DNA of 13,846 bases from an uncultured Campylobacter sp. (GCF_938045465.1 NZ_CALIBF010000142.1:1-13846); one strand, 5' to 3'; positions 6,603 through 13,846 are shown, numbered from the stretch's first letter. The notes: generated by a model not told the origin, from the letters alone. A program made the numbers and translations.

Positions 6603-7922
6603 ATGGAAGTAAAAGCAAAAATGAAAGACGCCGCGAATGCGGTAGCTGCGAGCAAGATCGAAGCAAAGCAGATCGCAGCCAAAGTAGAAGAGCTAGCCAA
6701 AAAGGCCTCCAAGCAGCTAAGAATCGACGGATTTAGACAGGGCAAAGTGCCTACCGCAGTGGTTTTGAAGCGATACGGCAAACAGCTTGAGGGCGACGCA
6801 AAGCAGGAGCTTCTTAAAAATATGATCGATCAGTCTCTTAAAATTTTAAAGAAAAAGCAGGAGGAAATTTTATCCGAGCCGGTCTTTTCTAAATTTGACG
6901 AAAACAAAGGCGACATCGACGTGGAGATCGAAATTTCTTTCAGGCCCGAGGTTAGCGTTGAGGGGTACGAGGAGCTGATCCCTAAATTTAGCAGCCCGCG
7001 CGTTACTCAAAAAGAGATCGACGAGAAAGTAGCGGAATTTTTGCAGATGATCGCTCCGCTTTCTAAAACCAACAAAAAAATTCTAGCCAAAGACGATTTT
7101 GCAAAATTTGACTTCGAAGGCTTCGTGGACGGCAAGCCATTCGACGGCGGCAAGGCCGAGGGCTACGTCCTTCAGATCGGCTCAAATCAATTTATCCCGG
7201 GCTTTGAAGACGGAATGATCGGACTTAGAGTGGGCGAGGAGCGCGATGTGGCGGTTAAATTTCCGCAGAATTACGGCGCGAAAAGCTTAGCCGGCAAGGA
7301 CGCGATTTTTAAAGTCAAGCTTCATGAAATTCAGGCTAAAAAACCTGCCAAAGAGCTCGGCGAGGAGGAGCTAAAGCAAGCGCTTCCGGGAGAAAAAGAG
7401 CCGAGCAAGGAGAAATTTGAAGCGCGTATCAAAGAGCGCATCAAAAACGATAAGCTTCAAAAGCTGATAAACGAGGATTTAAAGCCTAAATTTGCCGACG
7501 CGCTCGCCGAGAAATTTAACTTCGCGCTTCCAAAAGCGATCGTTGAGCAGGAGATAAATTTGCAGTTTAACAACGCCTGGAGCGGCTTTTCAAAAGAGCA
7601 GATCGAGGAATTTAAAAATAACAAAGATGCTCTGGATAAAAAGCGCGAAGAGTTTAGAAAGGCTGCCGAAAACAGCGTAAAACTTACCTTCTTAATCGAC
7701 GAGCTAGCCAAAAAACGCAAGATCGACGTGAGCGATCAGGAGCTAGTCCAAGCGGTCTATATGGAGGCCTACACATACGGCGCCGATCCGAAGGAGCATC
7801 TAAATAGATACCGCGACAACGGCATGCTGCCGGCCGTCAAAATGGCGCTGATCGAGGAGAAGTTATTTAACGACATCTTCACGAAGCAAGGCAAAAAGAG
7901 TGGTGAAGAGAAAGGCGAATGA
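6603..7922 (+). CDS. tig: Trigger factor (ribosome-bound chaperone and prolyl isomerase)
   Basis: Trigger factor docks at the ribosome exit tunnel and shields nascent chains. The 439-residue length is normal. The ribosome-binding signature GFRQGKVP is at 43-50, exactly where it sits in E. coli, which confirms the start. The FKBP-like isomerase domain covers about 155-245 (DDFAKFDFEGFVDGKPFDGG, then IGSNQFIPGFEDGMIG, then VGEERDVAVKFP). A charged helical C-terminal chaperone domain (about 246-432) and a Lys/Glu-rich tail (KKSGEEKGE) follow. It opens the operon: its TGA at 7920-7922 overlaps the first candidate start of clpP. Coupling with ClpP and deformylase makes sense because all three act on newly made proteins. 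Confidence 0.97.
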   Translation: MEVKAKMKDAANAVAASKIEAKQIAAKVEELAKKASKQLRIDGFRQGKVPTAVVLKRYGKQLEGDAKQELLKNMIDQSLKILKKKQEEILSEPVFSKFDENKGDIDVEIEISFRPEVSVEGYEELIPKFSSPRVTQKEIDEKVAEFLQMIAPLSKTNKKILAKDDFAKFDFEGFVDGKPFDGGKAEGYVLQIGSNQFIPGFEDGMIGLRVGEERDVAVKFPQNYGAKSLAGKDAIFKVKLHEIQAKKPAKELGEEELKQALPGEKEPSKEKFEARIKERIKNDKLQKLINEDLKPKFADALAEKFNFALPKAIVEQEINLQFNNAWSGFSKEQIEEFKNNKDALDKKREEFRKAAENSVKLTFLIDELAKKRKIDVSDQELVQAVYMEAYTYGADPKEHLNRYRDNGMLPAVKMALIEEKLFNDIFTKQGKKSGEEKGE

Positions 7923-8506
7923 TGGTGATTCCTTACGTTATCGAACAAACTAGTCGCGGAGAGCGCAGCTACGACATCTACTCGAGGCTGCTAAAAGACC
8001 GTATCGTAATGCTTAGCGGTGAGATCGACGACACAGTGGCAAGCTCGATCGTCGCGCAGCTTCTGTTTTTGGAGGCGGAGGATCCGGATAAGGATATCTA
8101 TCTATACATCAACTCCCCGGGCGGCGTAGTTACGAGCGGATTTAGCATTTATGACACGATGAATTATATCAAACCCGACGTAAGCACGATCTGTATCGGT
8201 CAAGCGGCGTCGATGGGGGCGTTTTTGCTAAGCTGCGGCACCAAAGGCAAACGCTACGCGCTTCCAAACTCGCGCATAATGATCCACCAGCCACTCGGCG
8301 GCGCGCAAGGCCAGGCTACCGACATCGAGATCCAAGCCAAAGAAATTTTACGAATGAAAGAAATTTTAAATGGCATCCTTTCGCAAAATTCCGGCAAAGA
8401 TCTCGCGCAGGTCGAAAAGGACACCGATCGCGACTTTTTCATGAGCGCCGAGGATGCCGTGCAATACGGACTGATCGATCAAGTACTTCAAAAGAGCTTT
8501 AAATAG
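7919..8506 (+). CDS. clpP: ATP-dependent Clp protease proteolytic subunit
   Basis: The tetradecameric serine protease core degrades proteins fed to it by ClpX or ClpA. At 195 residues (194 if started at the second ATG) it has the short N-terminus seen in C. jejuni, with IPYVIEQTSRGERSYDIYSRLL at the front. The catalytic triad is complete: Ser98 in GQAASMGA, His123 in RIMIHQPLGG and Asp172 in DRDFFMSAEDA. Two in-frame ATGs occur. The one at 7919 overlaps the tig stop (ATGA). The one at 7922 has a better spacing (six bases) from the AAAGG at 7911-7915. Either start gives a functional protein. No ClpX gene is nearby. def follows with no gap. Confidence 0.97.
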   Translation: MMVIPYVIEQTSRGERSYDIYSRLLKDRIVMLSGEIDDTVASSIVAQLLFLEAEDPDKDIYLYINSPGGVVTSGFSIYDTMNYIKPDVSTICIGQAASMGAFLLSCGTKGKRYALPNSRIMIHQPLGGAQGQATDIEIQAKEILRMKEILNGILSQNSGKDLAQVEKDTDRDFFMSAEDAVQYGLIDQVLQKSFK

Positions 8507-9025
8507 ATGATCCTGGACGTCCTTACCTATCCGAATAAAAAGCTTTATCAAAGATCGACCGAGGTCGTGAAATTCGACGCGGCGCTGGACAAGCTTTTAG
8601 ACGATATGTATGAGACGATGATCGCAAAAAACGGCATAGGCCTTGCCGCCATCCAGGTAGGCAAGCCCGTGCGCGCTTTGATTATAAATTTAGCTAATGA
8701 GGAAAAAATCCAAGACAAAAAGGACCTCATCGAGATCATCAATCCGCAAATTTTAAAAAAGGAAGGCGAGGTCGTTTACCAGGAGGGCTGCCTCTCGGTG
8801 CCTGGCTTTTACGAGGACGTCACGCGCGCCGAGTTTATCACGGTGCAGTTTCAAGACCGCGCCGGAAATACCCAGCAAATGGACGCTAGCGAGCTGCTAG
8901 CCGTCTGTATCCAGCACGAGATGGATCACCTCGACGGACATCTTTTCATCGAGCGCATCGGATACAACAAACGCAAAAAATTTGATAAAGAATTCAAAAA
9001 AAGCCTAAAAGAAAAATCGAAATGA
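8507..9025 (+). CDS. def: Peptide deformylase
   Basis: This metalloenzyme removes the formyl group from the initiator methionine of nascent proteins. The 172-residue protein carries all three family motifs: GIGLAAIQ at 43-50, EGCLS at 93-97 (metal ligand Cys95), and HEMDH at 137-141 (ligands His137 and His141, catalytic Glu138). The ATG directly abuts the clpP stop codon with no intervening base. A Lys-rich tail (about 155-172) is longer than the minimal fold. Together with tig and clpP it forms a nascent-protein processing block. Its own stop TGA overlaps the next start as ATGA. Confidence 0.97.
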   Translation: MILDVLTYPNKKLYQRSTEVVKFDAALDKLLDDMYETMIAKNGIGLAAIQVGKPVRALIINLANEEKIQDKKDLIEIINPQILKKEGEVVYQEGCLSVPGFYEDVTRAEFITVQFQDRAGNTQQMDASELLAVCIQHEMDHLDGHLFIERIGYNKRKKFDKEFKKSLKEKSK

Positions 9026-10539
9026 AATCCCTAAAATGCGCTGCCTTCACGGATGCTCTGATCCCCGTAGAGGTCGAGTCGACATTCGTGCGGGGGCTGC
9101 CGGGATTTAATATCGTCGGTCTTGCGGGAGCTACGATAAAAGAGAGCGAAAGCCGCGTAAAAGCCGCGCTTGTGAGCCTAAATTTTAAATTTCCCGCATC
9201 CAAAATCATCATAAATCTCTCCCCCTCCGACACGCCCAAAAACGGCTCGCACTTCGATCTTGCGATCGCGCTTCTCATCGCGCTGCAAAAAGAGCGCATC
9301 GACGGCGATTTCTTCGTCTTCGGCGAGCTCGGTTTAGACGGCAGTTTAAAGAGCACGGCGAGCCTCTTTTCGATCCTGCTTTTTTTAAGCACGAAGGTGA
9401 AGCGCGCTAAAATTTTAGTGCCGCAAAGCATAGCTCTAAAGGCCTGCACGATCCCAAACTACGACGTGTATGCGGTGGGTAGCCTAAACGACGCGGTCAG
9501 ATTTTTTTTAGACGAGGAGTTCGCCGCAAGCAGGCTCATGCGAGAAACCCATCCGCTTTTTAAAAACGTCGTGGAGATTGACGGGCAAATTTACGTCCCC
9601 AACCGCGATTTTTCGCTAAATTTCAAAGACGTCAAAGGGCAAAAACGCGCCAAGCGCGCGAGCCTGATCGCCGCGTGCGGTATGCACAATATCCTATTTG
9701 AGGGCAGCCCAGGCTGCGGCAAAAGTATGTGCGCCAAGCGAATAGCCAGAATTCTGCCTCCGCAGAGTCTGGGCGAAGTGCTGCTCTCGTGCGCCTACGA
9801 GTCGTTAAATAACAAAGACGTCGATTTTAGCGCACTGCGCCCCTTCCGATCGCCGCATCACACCAGCACGCGCAGCTCGATTTTCGGCGGCGGCAGTAGC
9901 GGCGCAAAGATCGGCGAGGTCGCGCTCGCAAACGGCGGCGAGCTGTTTTTCGACGAGCTGCCGCACTTCGGCAAACAAATTTTAGAAAGCCTGCGCGAGC
10001 CGTTAGAAGATAATAGAATTTTGATTTCGCGCGTAAATTCCAAGGTCGAATACCAAACGAAATTTATCTTCGTCGCGGCGCAAAACCCCTGCCCGTGCGG
10101 AAATCTATTCTCCAAAAACCTCACCTGCACCTGCTCGCTAAACGACATCAGGCGCTACAAAAACACGATCTCCGCGCCGCTGCTCGATCGCATCGACATA
10201 TACGTCGCGATGGACGAGACCGGCGCGGACGACAGAAGCGACGTTTGCAGCGAAGAGATGGCTGATGCGGTGCTGCGGGCGTTTCGCGCACAAAAGGCTC
10301 GCGGACAGAGCGAGCTAAACGCAAAGCTGCGCGACGAGGAAACTGAAAAATTTTGCGTCTGCGAAAGCGCTGCGCGGGATGTTTTGCAAACGGCGATTAC
10401 CCGCTACGATCTTTCGCAGCGCGGCGTGAATAAGACGCTAAAGCTCGCGCGCACGATCGCCGATCTAGCAGGCGCCGAAATCATCGCCAAGGCGCATATT
10501 TTGGAGGCTCTTAGCTTTCGCATAAGGAGCGAAATTTGA
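9022..10539 (+). CDS. comM: YifB/ComM-family Mg-chelatase-like AAA+ ATPase
   Basis: The 505 residues begin with the ComM/YifB N-terminal domain (about 1-165: VEVESTFVRGLPGFNIVGL, then KESESRVKAAL, then INLSPSDTPKNGSHFDLAIA). A Mg-chelatase-type AAA+ module follows, with Walker A GSPGCGKS at 228-235, Walker B ELFFDE at 307-312, and sensor/arginine-finger region LLDRID at 387-392. Cys357, Cys359, Cys369 and Cys371 (C-x-C-x9-C-x-C) form a probable zinc site typical of the family. In Haemophilus and Vibrio, ComM is a helicase that promotes branch migration during natural transformation. Many Campylobacter are naturally competent, so that role is plausible but inferred. It does not act in chlorophyll synthesis. 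The start overlaps the def stop (ATGA) and has only a weak purine-rich site upstream, so expression probably depends on coupling. Confidence 0.9.
   Translation: MKSLKCAAFTDALIPVEVESTFVRGLPGFNIVGLAGATIKESESRVKAALVSLNFKFPASKIIINLSPSDTPKNGSHFDLAIALLIALQKERIDGDFFVFGELGLDGSLKSTASLFSILLFLSTKVKRAKILVPQSIALKACTIPNYDVYAVGSLNDAVRFFLDEEFAASRLMRETHPLFKNVVEIDGQIYVPNRDFSLNFKDVKGQKRAKRASLIAACGMHNILFEGSPGCGKSMCAKRIARILPPQSLGEVLLSCAYESLNNKDVDFSALRPFRSPHHTSTRSSIFGGGSSGAKIGEVALANGGELFFDELPHFGKQILESLREPLEDNRILISRVNSKVEYQTKFIFVAAQNPCPCGNLFSKNLTCTCSLNDIRRYKNTISAPLLDRIDIYVAMDETGADDRSDVCSEEMADAVLRAFRAQKARGQSELNAKLRDEETEKFCVCESAARDVLQTAITRYDLSQRGVNKTLKLARTIADLAGAEIIAKAHILEALSFRIRSEI
10524..10529 (+). promoter_or_regulatory. 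Ribosome binding site supporting a TTG start for nnr
   Basis: AAGGAG lies six bases before TTG 10536, inside the last codons of comM. It is the strongest start signal here and supports the non-ATG start. Confidence 0.75.
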
Positions 10540-12197
10540 AAAAAATTTTCTTTAGCACCGAGGAGCTCGACGCGCGAGCGAGCGCAAAATTTGGACTTGG
10601 CGAGCAAATTTTAATGGAAAATGCCGCCGGTAGGATCGAGGGCGAGATCAGAAAGCGGCTCAAAAAGGGCTCGCGCATTTTGGCGCTTTGCGGCGGCGGA
10701 AATAACGGCGCGGACGCGATGGCGGCGCTGCGAAAGCTAAGCGGCGATTTTAACTGCACGGCGCTTTGCGTGCTTCAAAACAGAAGCGCGGCGGGCAAAT
10801 TTCAAGCTGATGCGGCGCGGGCTGCGGGCGTTAAGCTTATCGACATCGCAAGCGCAAAAGACGCTTACGGGCACGCAGACAGCGCGTCTAGCAGGGATGT
10901 CTGCGCGCATGAAAGTGCAAGCGGCTCCTATTTAAAAGACGCTGGCGCGAGCGAGCCGCAGCGCGAGCGCGAAAGCCTAAGCGGCGCGGACATTTCGGGC
11001 GGCGGCGATAAACTATGCGTAAAATTTAAGGACTTAAAATTTACGAGCGCTAAATTTAAAACCACGGAGCACGGCAGCGATTTCGGCAAGCTAGGCAACG
11101 AATGCGGCAAACCGAGCGTCCTGCGCGATGAAATTATAAGCGCAGACTGCATAATCGACGGGATTTTCGGCAGCGGTTTGAACAAAGCCTTAAGCGCTGA
11201 AATTTGTGAAATTTTATCTCTCGCAAATAGCGCAAAATCGCTAAAAATCGCCATAGATATCCCAAGCGGTATCGATAAGAGCGGGCGCATTTTAGGCGGT
11301 GCATTTTGCGCGGATCTGACGATCACGATGGGCGCGTTAAAGCTCGCGCTGTTTTCGGACGGCGCGAAGGATTATGTAGGGCGTATCAAGGTCGCAAATC
11401 TTGGAATTTCGCGCCAAAATTTTGAGGAGCGGAGCGAATATTTTCTACTTCAAAAAAGCGATCTGAAGCTGCCGCTACGCAGGAAGCAAAACACCAACAA
11501 GGGCGACTTCGGGCACACCTACGTCGTAAGCGGGCAGATGAGCGGAGCGGCGCAGATGGCAGCCCTAGCGGCTCACGCGATCGGCAGCGGGCTTGTTAGC
11601 GTCGTTAGCGATGAGCCGTTAAATCTAAGCCCAATTTTGATGCAAAAAAACTCATTTGATGCCGCGCGGGTCGTGGTTTGCGGCTGCGGGCTGGGGGAGC
11701 GGAAGATCGATCTTGCCGCACTACGGGGCAAAAGCTGCGTCATCGACGCCGATCTGTGCTACGAACACGAAATTTTAAGCCTACTTAGCGACAACTCAAA
11801 TTTAGTCATAACGCCCCATCCGAAGGAGTTCTGCTCTCTTTTAAAGATCGCGGGCATCGCGGATCTTAGCGTGAGCGAGCTGCAAGAGCGGCGCTTCGAG
11901 TTTGCGCGGGCGTGGAGCGAAAAATTTAGCGGTGTGCTCGTGCTAAAGGGCGCAAACACGCTCATCGCGCAAGCTGGCGTCATCTACGTCTGCGACAAAG
12001 GTAGCGCCGCGCTCGCAAAGGGCGGCAGCGGCGACGTACTCGCAGGACTCATCAGCGGACTGCTCGCGCAAGGCTACTCACCTCTGCAAGCCTCGATCTG
12101 CGGCGTCCTAGCCCACGCACTCGCCGCGCGAGCCTTCGCCAAAAACTCCTACGCGCTAAATCCGCTCGATCTCATCGAGGAGGTAAAATGGTTGTGA
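10536..12197 (+). CDS. nnr: Bifunctional NAD(P)H-hydrate epimerase / ADP-dependent NAD(P)H-hydrate dehydratase
   Basis: This enzyme repairs damaged (hydrated) NADH and NADPH: the N-terminal YjeF_N domain epimerises R to S, and the C-terminal YjeF_C domain dehydrates the S form with ADP. Epimerase motifs are ENAAG at 28-32, GGGNNGADA at 53-61, and DGIFGSGL at 208-215 followed by DIPSGID at 241-247. Dehydratase motifs are GDFGHTYVVSG at 323-333, ITPHPKE at 425-431, LKGAN at 470-474, and the catalytic GGSGDVLAG at 497-505 (Asp500). At 553 residues it is long. Residues about 110-198 lie between GVKLIDIA and DEIISADCIIDGI, where orthologues usually have a short loop. They form a Ser/Ala/Gly- and charge-rich insertion without family motifs. 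Translation starts at TTG, whose last two bases belong to the comM stop. The ATG of purN lies upstream of the nnr stop, giving a 10-base overlap. Confidence 0.93.
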   Translation: MKKIFFSTEELDARASAKFGLGEQILMENAAGRIEGEIRKRLKKGSRILALCGGGNNGADAMAALRKLSGDFNCTALCVLQNRSAAGKFQADAARAAGVKLIDIASAKDAYGHADSASSRDVCAHESASGSYLKDAGASEPQRERESLSGADISGGGDKLCVKFKDLKFTSAKFKTTEHGSDFGKLGNECGKPSVLRDEIISADCIIDGIFGSGLNKALSAEICEILSLANSAKSLKIAIDIPSGIDKSGRILGGAFCADLTITMGALKLALFSDGAKDYVGRIKVANLGISRQNFEERSEYFLLQKSDLKLPLRRKQNTNKGDFGHTYVVSGQMSGAAQMAALAAHAIGSGLVSVVSDEPLNLSPILMQKNSFDAARVVVCGCGLGERKIDLAALRGKSCVIDADLCYEHEILSLLSDNSNLVITPHPKEFCSLLKIAGIADLSVSELQERRFEFARAWSEKFSGVLVLKGANTLIAQAGVIYVCDKGSAALAKGGSGDVLAGLISGLLAQGYSPLQASICGVLAHALAARAFAKNSYALNPLDLIEEVKWL

Positions 12198-12766
12198 AAA
12201 AGCTCGCTGTGCTTTTTAGCGGTAGCGGCTCAAATTTGGAGGCGATCCTGCAGAAGCTGCACGGCAAAATTTTCGGCGAAACCAAGATCGAAGTCGCGCT
12301 AACGCTAAGCAACAAAGCGAACGCGGGAGGCATCGCAAAAGCCGCGAAATTTGGTCTAAAAAGCGTGATCCTAAATCACAAAGATTTTGCTAGCCGCGAG
12401 GAATTCGACGCCGCACTCGTGCGCGAGATCGAAAAAAGTGGCGCGGAGCTTACCGTGCTTGCGGGCTTTATGCGAATTCTCACACCCGTTTTTACAAGCA
12501 GAGTTCGCGCGATAAACCTGCACCCGTCGCTGCTGCCGCTTTTTAAGGGCGCGCACGCGATAAAGCAGAGCTTTGAGAGCGATATGAAGGTTGGCGGCGT
12601 GAGCGTACACTGGGTCAGCGAGGAGCTTGACGGCGGCGCGATCATCGCTCAGCGCGCGTTTGAAAAGAGCGCAGGAATGAGCCTTGAAGCTTATGAGGCC
12701 AAAATCCACGAGATCGAGCATGAGCTATTGCCGCAGGTGATCGTAGAAATTTTGTGCCAAAACTAA
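12188..12766 (+). CDS. purN: Phosphoribosylglycinamide formyltransferase (GAR transformylase, folate-dependent)
   Basis: PurN transfers the formyl group from 10-formyltetrahydrofolate to GAR, step three of purine synthesis, in the cytoplasm. The 192-residue protein has the phosphate-binding loop SGSGSNLEA at 11-19, AGFMRILTPVF at 92-102, and the catalytic triad Asn110, His112 (INLHPSLLPLFKG) and Asp148 (ELDGGAII). It starts inside the last codons of nnr, ahead of the nnr TGA, with a near-perfect GAGGAGG ribosome binding site at 12177-12183. It links functionally to folE on the other side of the window through folate, but the two are not co-transcribed. The TAA stop forms part of the terminator hairpin. 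Confidence 0.96.
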   Translation: MVVKKLAVLFSGSGSNLEAILQKLHGKIFGETKIEVALTLSNKANAGGIAKAAKFGLKSVILNHKDFASREEFDAALVREIEKSGAELTVLAGFMRILTPVFTSRVRAINLHPSLLPLFKGAHAIKQSFESDMKVGGVSVHWVSEELDGGAIIAQRAFEKSAGMSLEAYEAKIHEIEHELLPQVIVEILCQN

Positions 12767-12795
12767 ATTTAGCGCAGAGATTCGCGCTAAATTTA
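12764..12795 (+). terminator. Strong hairpin ending the tig-purN operon, overlapping the purN stop codon
   Basis: TAAATTTAGCGC (12764-12775) and GCGCTAAATTTA (12784-12795) are exact reverse complements over 12 bp with an eight-base AGAGATTC loop. The purN TAA is the first three bases of the stem. The U-rich run lies within the second arm rather than after it. Being symmetric, it could act in both directions. Confidence 0.7.
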
Positions 12796-12820
12796 AAGAG
12801 CGAAGTTCCGCGGAATTTTA

Positions 12821-12849
12821 TAAATTTAAAGCTCAGTTCTTTAAATTTA
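12821..12849. repeat. Perfect 11-bp inverted repeat upstream of the DUF3137-like gene
   Basis: TAAATTTAAAG (12821-12831) and CTTTAAATTTA (12839-12849) are exact reverse complements around CTCAGTT. The element is AT-rich and sits 56 bases before the ATG at 12905. It could be an operator or a second hairpin. A ten-base palindrome, TTCCGCGGAA (12806-12815), lies between it and the purN terminator. Confidence 0.55.
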
Positions 12850-12904
12850 GGGGCGGTTCGAGGCTAAGCTTTAAAATTTTCTAGCTAAATTTAGAAAGAG
12901 AAAG

Positions 12905-13846
12905 ATGACCGCAAACGAACTGGAAAAACTAAGACTAGGCATCCTAGATGAGGCGGAGCAGCGCAAAGGCACGGCGTTTTCGATAATAGCACTGGCAGTG
13001 CTGGCCTCGGCGCTGTGGCTATTTTTCAATTTTAGAGATCAAAATGCAGCAATGGGCCTCTGCTGGATCATAGTGGTATTTAGCTGCGGCAGTATCTCTT
13101 ATAGAGTAGTAAATAAAGATGCAAATATAGTGCGCGTATTTATCTTTTGCATCTTGCTGTGGATGCTTGCCAAAGGCGTAGAAATGTGCGAGAATGATAC
13201 CTTGCGCTTCGTCATCGCACTCGTAACCATCTGCCTTTCTTTGTTTAATATCGCGGGTGCCGCGCTGGAGCGGATCAAATACAACAGATCCAAAAAATTC
13301 GTCCGCGCCTTTAAACACCAATATATCGCGCCCTATATCGCAAGCCTAGGTTATCGCTACGAAATTTCGGGCTCGTTTCGGCCGGCGTATCTGCGCGCTA
13401 GCGGCCTATTTGTGGACGGCATAAGCTATTTTGATTGCGAAGATAAAATTTCCGGCGTCTATGACGGAGTATTCTTTAGCTTTGCGGATGTTTGCGTGAC
13501 TCACACCGACGAACGACGTAGCAGCAGGGGGATATTTTTCTACGCGGAATTTAAAAAGCGCATAAACTCGGTGGCCGTGATCCTGCCTTCGCTCGGCGCG
13601 AAGCCAACGCTCGGCGGACTTAAGAAGATCGCGATGGATGATAGCGAGTTTAGCTCCGCATTCAGCGTGTACAGCGCCGATGCGGTATCTGCAATGTATG
13701 CCCTCACACCCGCCTTTATGCGGCGCTTGCTTCGCTTTAGAAGCGGTGCCGGCGGACCGATCAGATTAAGCTTTTCGGGCAGAAACGTCTATATTTTCAT
13801 CCGCACGGGACACGATAGCTTCGAGCCTAGCGTAGATCGCAGCGTA
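12905..13846 (+). CDS. Membrane protein with a DUF3137-like C-terminal domain, cut by the window end
   Basis: An open frame of 314 codons runs from ATG 12905 to the last base with no stop, so the C-terminus is missing. A purine-rich AGAAAGAGAAAG precedes the ATG. After a charged N-terminus (1-22), four hydrophobic segments are visible at about 23-43, 48-68, 74-90 and 100-120. A soluble domain follows from about 125. Its blocks resemble DUF3137: YDGVFFSFADVCV (186-198), FFYAEFKKR (211-219), MDDSEFSSAFSVYSADAVSAMYALTPAFMRRLL (244-276) and IRLSFSGRNVYIFI (286-299). Family function is unknown, although DUF3137 genes often sit next to lemA in other bacteria. Four helices is more than the two I would expect. 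It is separated from purN by repeat-rich DNA, so it is probably its own transcription unit. Confidence 0.75.
   Translation, partial: MTANELEKLRLGILDEAEQRKGTAFSIIALAVLASALWLFFNFRDQNAAMGLCWIIVVFSCGSISYRVVNKDANIVRVFIFCILLWMLAKGVEMCENDTLRFVIALVTICLSLFNIAGAALERIKYNRSKKFVRAFKHQYIAPYIASLGYRYEISGSFRPAYLRASGLFVDGISYFDCEDKISGVYDGVFFSFADVCVTHTDERRSSRGIFFYAEFKKRINSVAVILPSLGAKPTLGGLKKIAMDDSEFSSAFSVYSADAVSAMYALTPAFMRRLLRFRSGAGGPIRLSFSGRNVYIFIRTGHDSFEPSVDRSV

Noticed and set aside
9090..9096. Short G runs (for example 9091, 8215, 11692 and 13526) as phase-variable tracts
   Set aside because: All are about five bases. Campylobacter phase-variable tracts are normally eight or more G or C.
8994..9449. Open frame of 151 codons on the minus strand
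   Set aside because: It lies opposite the end of def and the conserved start of comM, whose protein sequences are clearly under selection. It has no recognisable motif.
10928..11326. Open frame of 132 codons on the minus strand opposite the Nnr insertion
   Set aside because: I considered whether the insertion encodes an antisense gene. The Pro/Ser/Leu-rich product has no motif, and the frame extends into the conserved Nnr strands, so it is most likely a shadow of Nnr codon use.
12371..12721. Open frame of 116 codons on the minus strand
   Set aside because: It is antisense to the catalytic core of PurN and has no start signal or family similarity.
13019..13321. Open frame of 100 codons on the minus strand near the right edge
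   Set aside because: The plus-strand frame from 12905 runs through this region to the window end with DUF3137-like blocks and membrane helices, so the minus-strand frame is a shadow.

Overview
The window looks like chromosomal DNA from one of the higher-GC Campylobacter species (the oral C. gracilis / rectus / showae / curvus type). I base this on the proteins: ClpP, FolE, Def and NifS/NifU read like Campylobacter orthologues. The non-coding DNA is also full of AAATTT and AAATTTTA words typical of that group, while the genes are far richer in G+C than C. jejuni. The species is an inference. No tRNA, rRNA, CRISPR array, insertion sequence or phage gene is visible.

Left part (1-4108, all on the minus strand). 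An orphan periplasmic solute-binding protein (6-794) is preceded by a 412-base non-coding stretch. Upstream of that comes the two-gene iron-sulfur cluster assembly operon nifS-nifU (3412 down to 1207). NifU is the full three-domain form. A perfect 8-bp inverted repeat sits in the nifS leader just ahead of its ribosome binding site. Next is folE, GTP cyclohydrolase I, whose real start is an internal ATG at 4108.

Middle (4109-6602). A TonB-dependent siderophore receptor faces away from folE. It has its own Fur-box-like promoter and a strong 3' hairpin, so it looks like a self-contained iron-uptake cassette. As I recall C. jejuni, folE and tig are direct divergent neighbours, so this cassette appears to be inserted between them.

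Right part (6603-12766, plus strand). A tightly packed operon runs tig-clpP-def-comM-nnr-purN. Junctions are 4-base overlaps, a zero-base gap or a 10-base overlap, so translational coupling is likely. The first three genes act on nascent or misfolded proteins (trigger factor, ClpP protease, peptide deformylase). The last three are a ComM/YifB AAA+ ATPase, a bifunctional NAD(P)H-hydrate repair enzyme and the purine enzyme PurN. The repair enzyme carries an unusual insertion of about 85-90 residues in its epimerase domain. A 12-bp perfect hairpin covering the purN stop codon ends the operon.

Right edge (12905-13846). A four-helix membrane protein with a DUF3137-like C-terminal domain runs off the window. 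It follows a 138-base gap that is unusually dense in inverted repeats.

Most of the window is conserved housekeeping DNA. The points most worth a second look are the nifS operator candidate, the inserted receptor cassette, the Nnr insertion, the stacked repeats before the DUF3137 gene, and the AAATTT (RAATTY-class) word bias that shapes codon choice inside genes.
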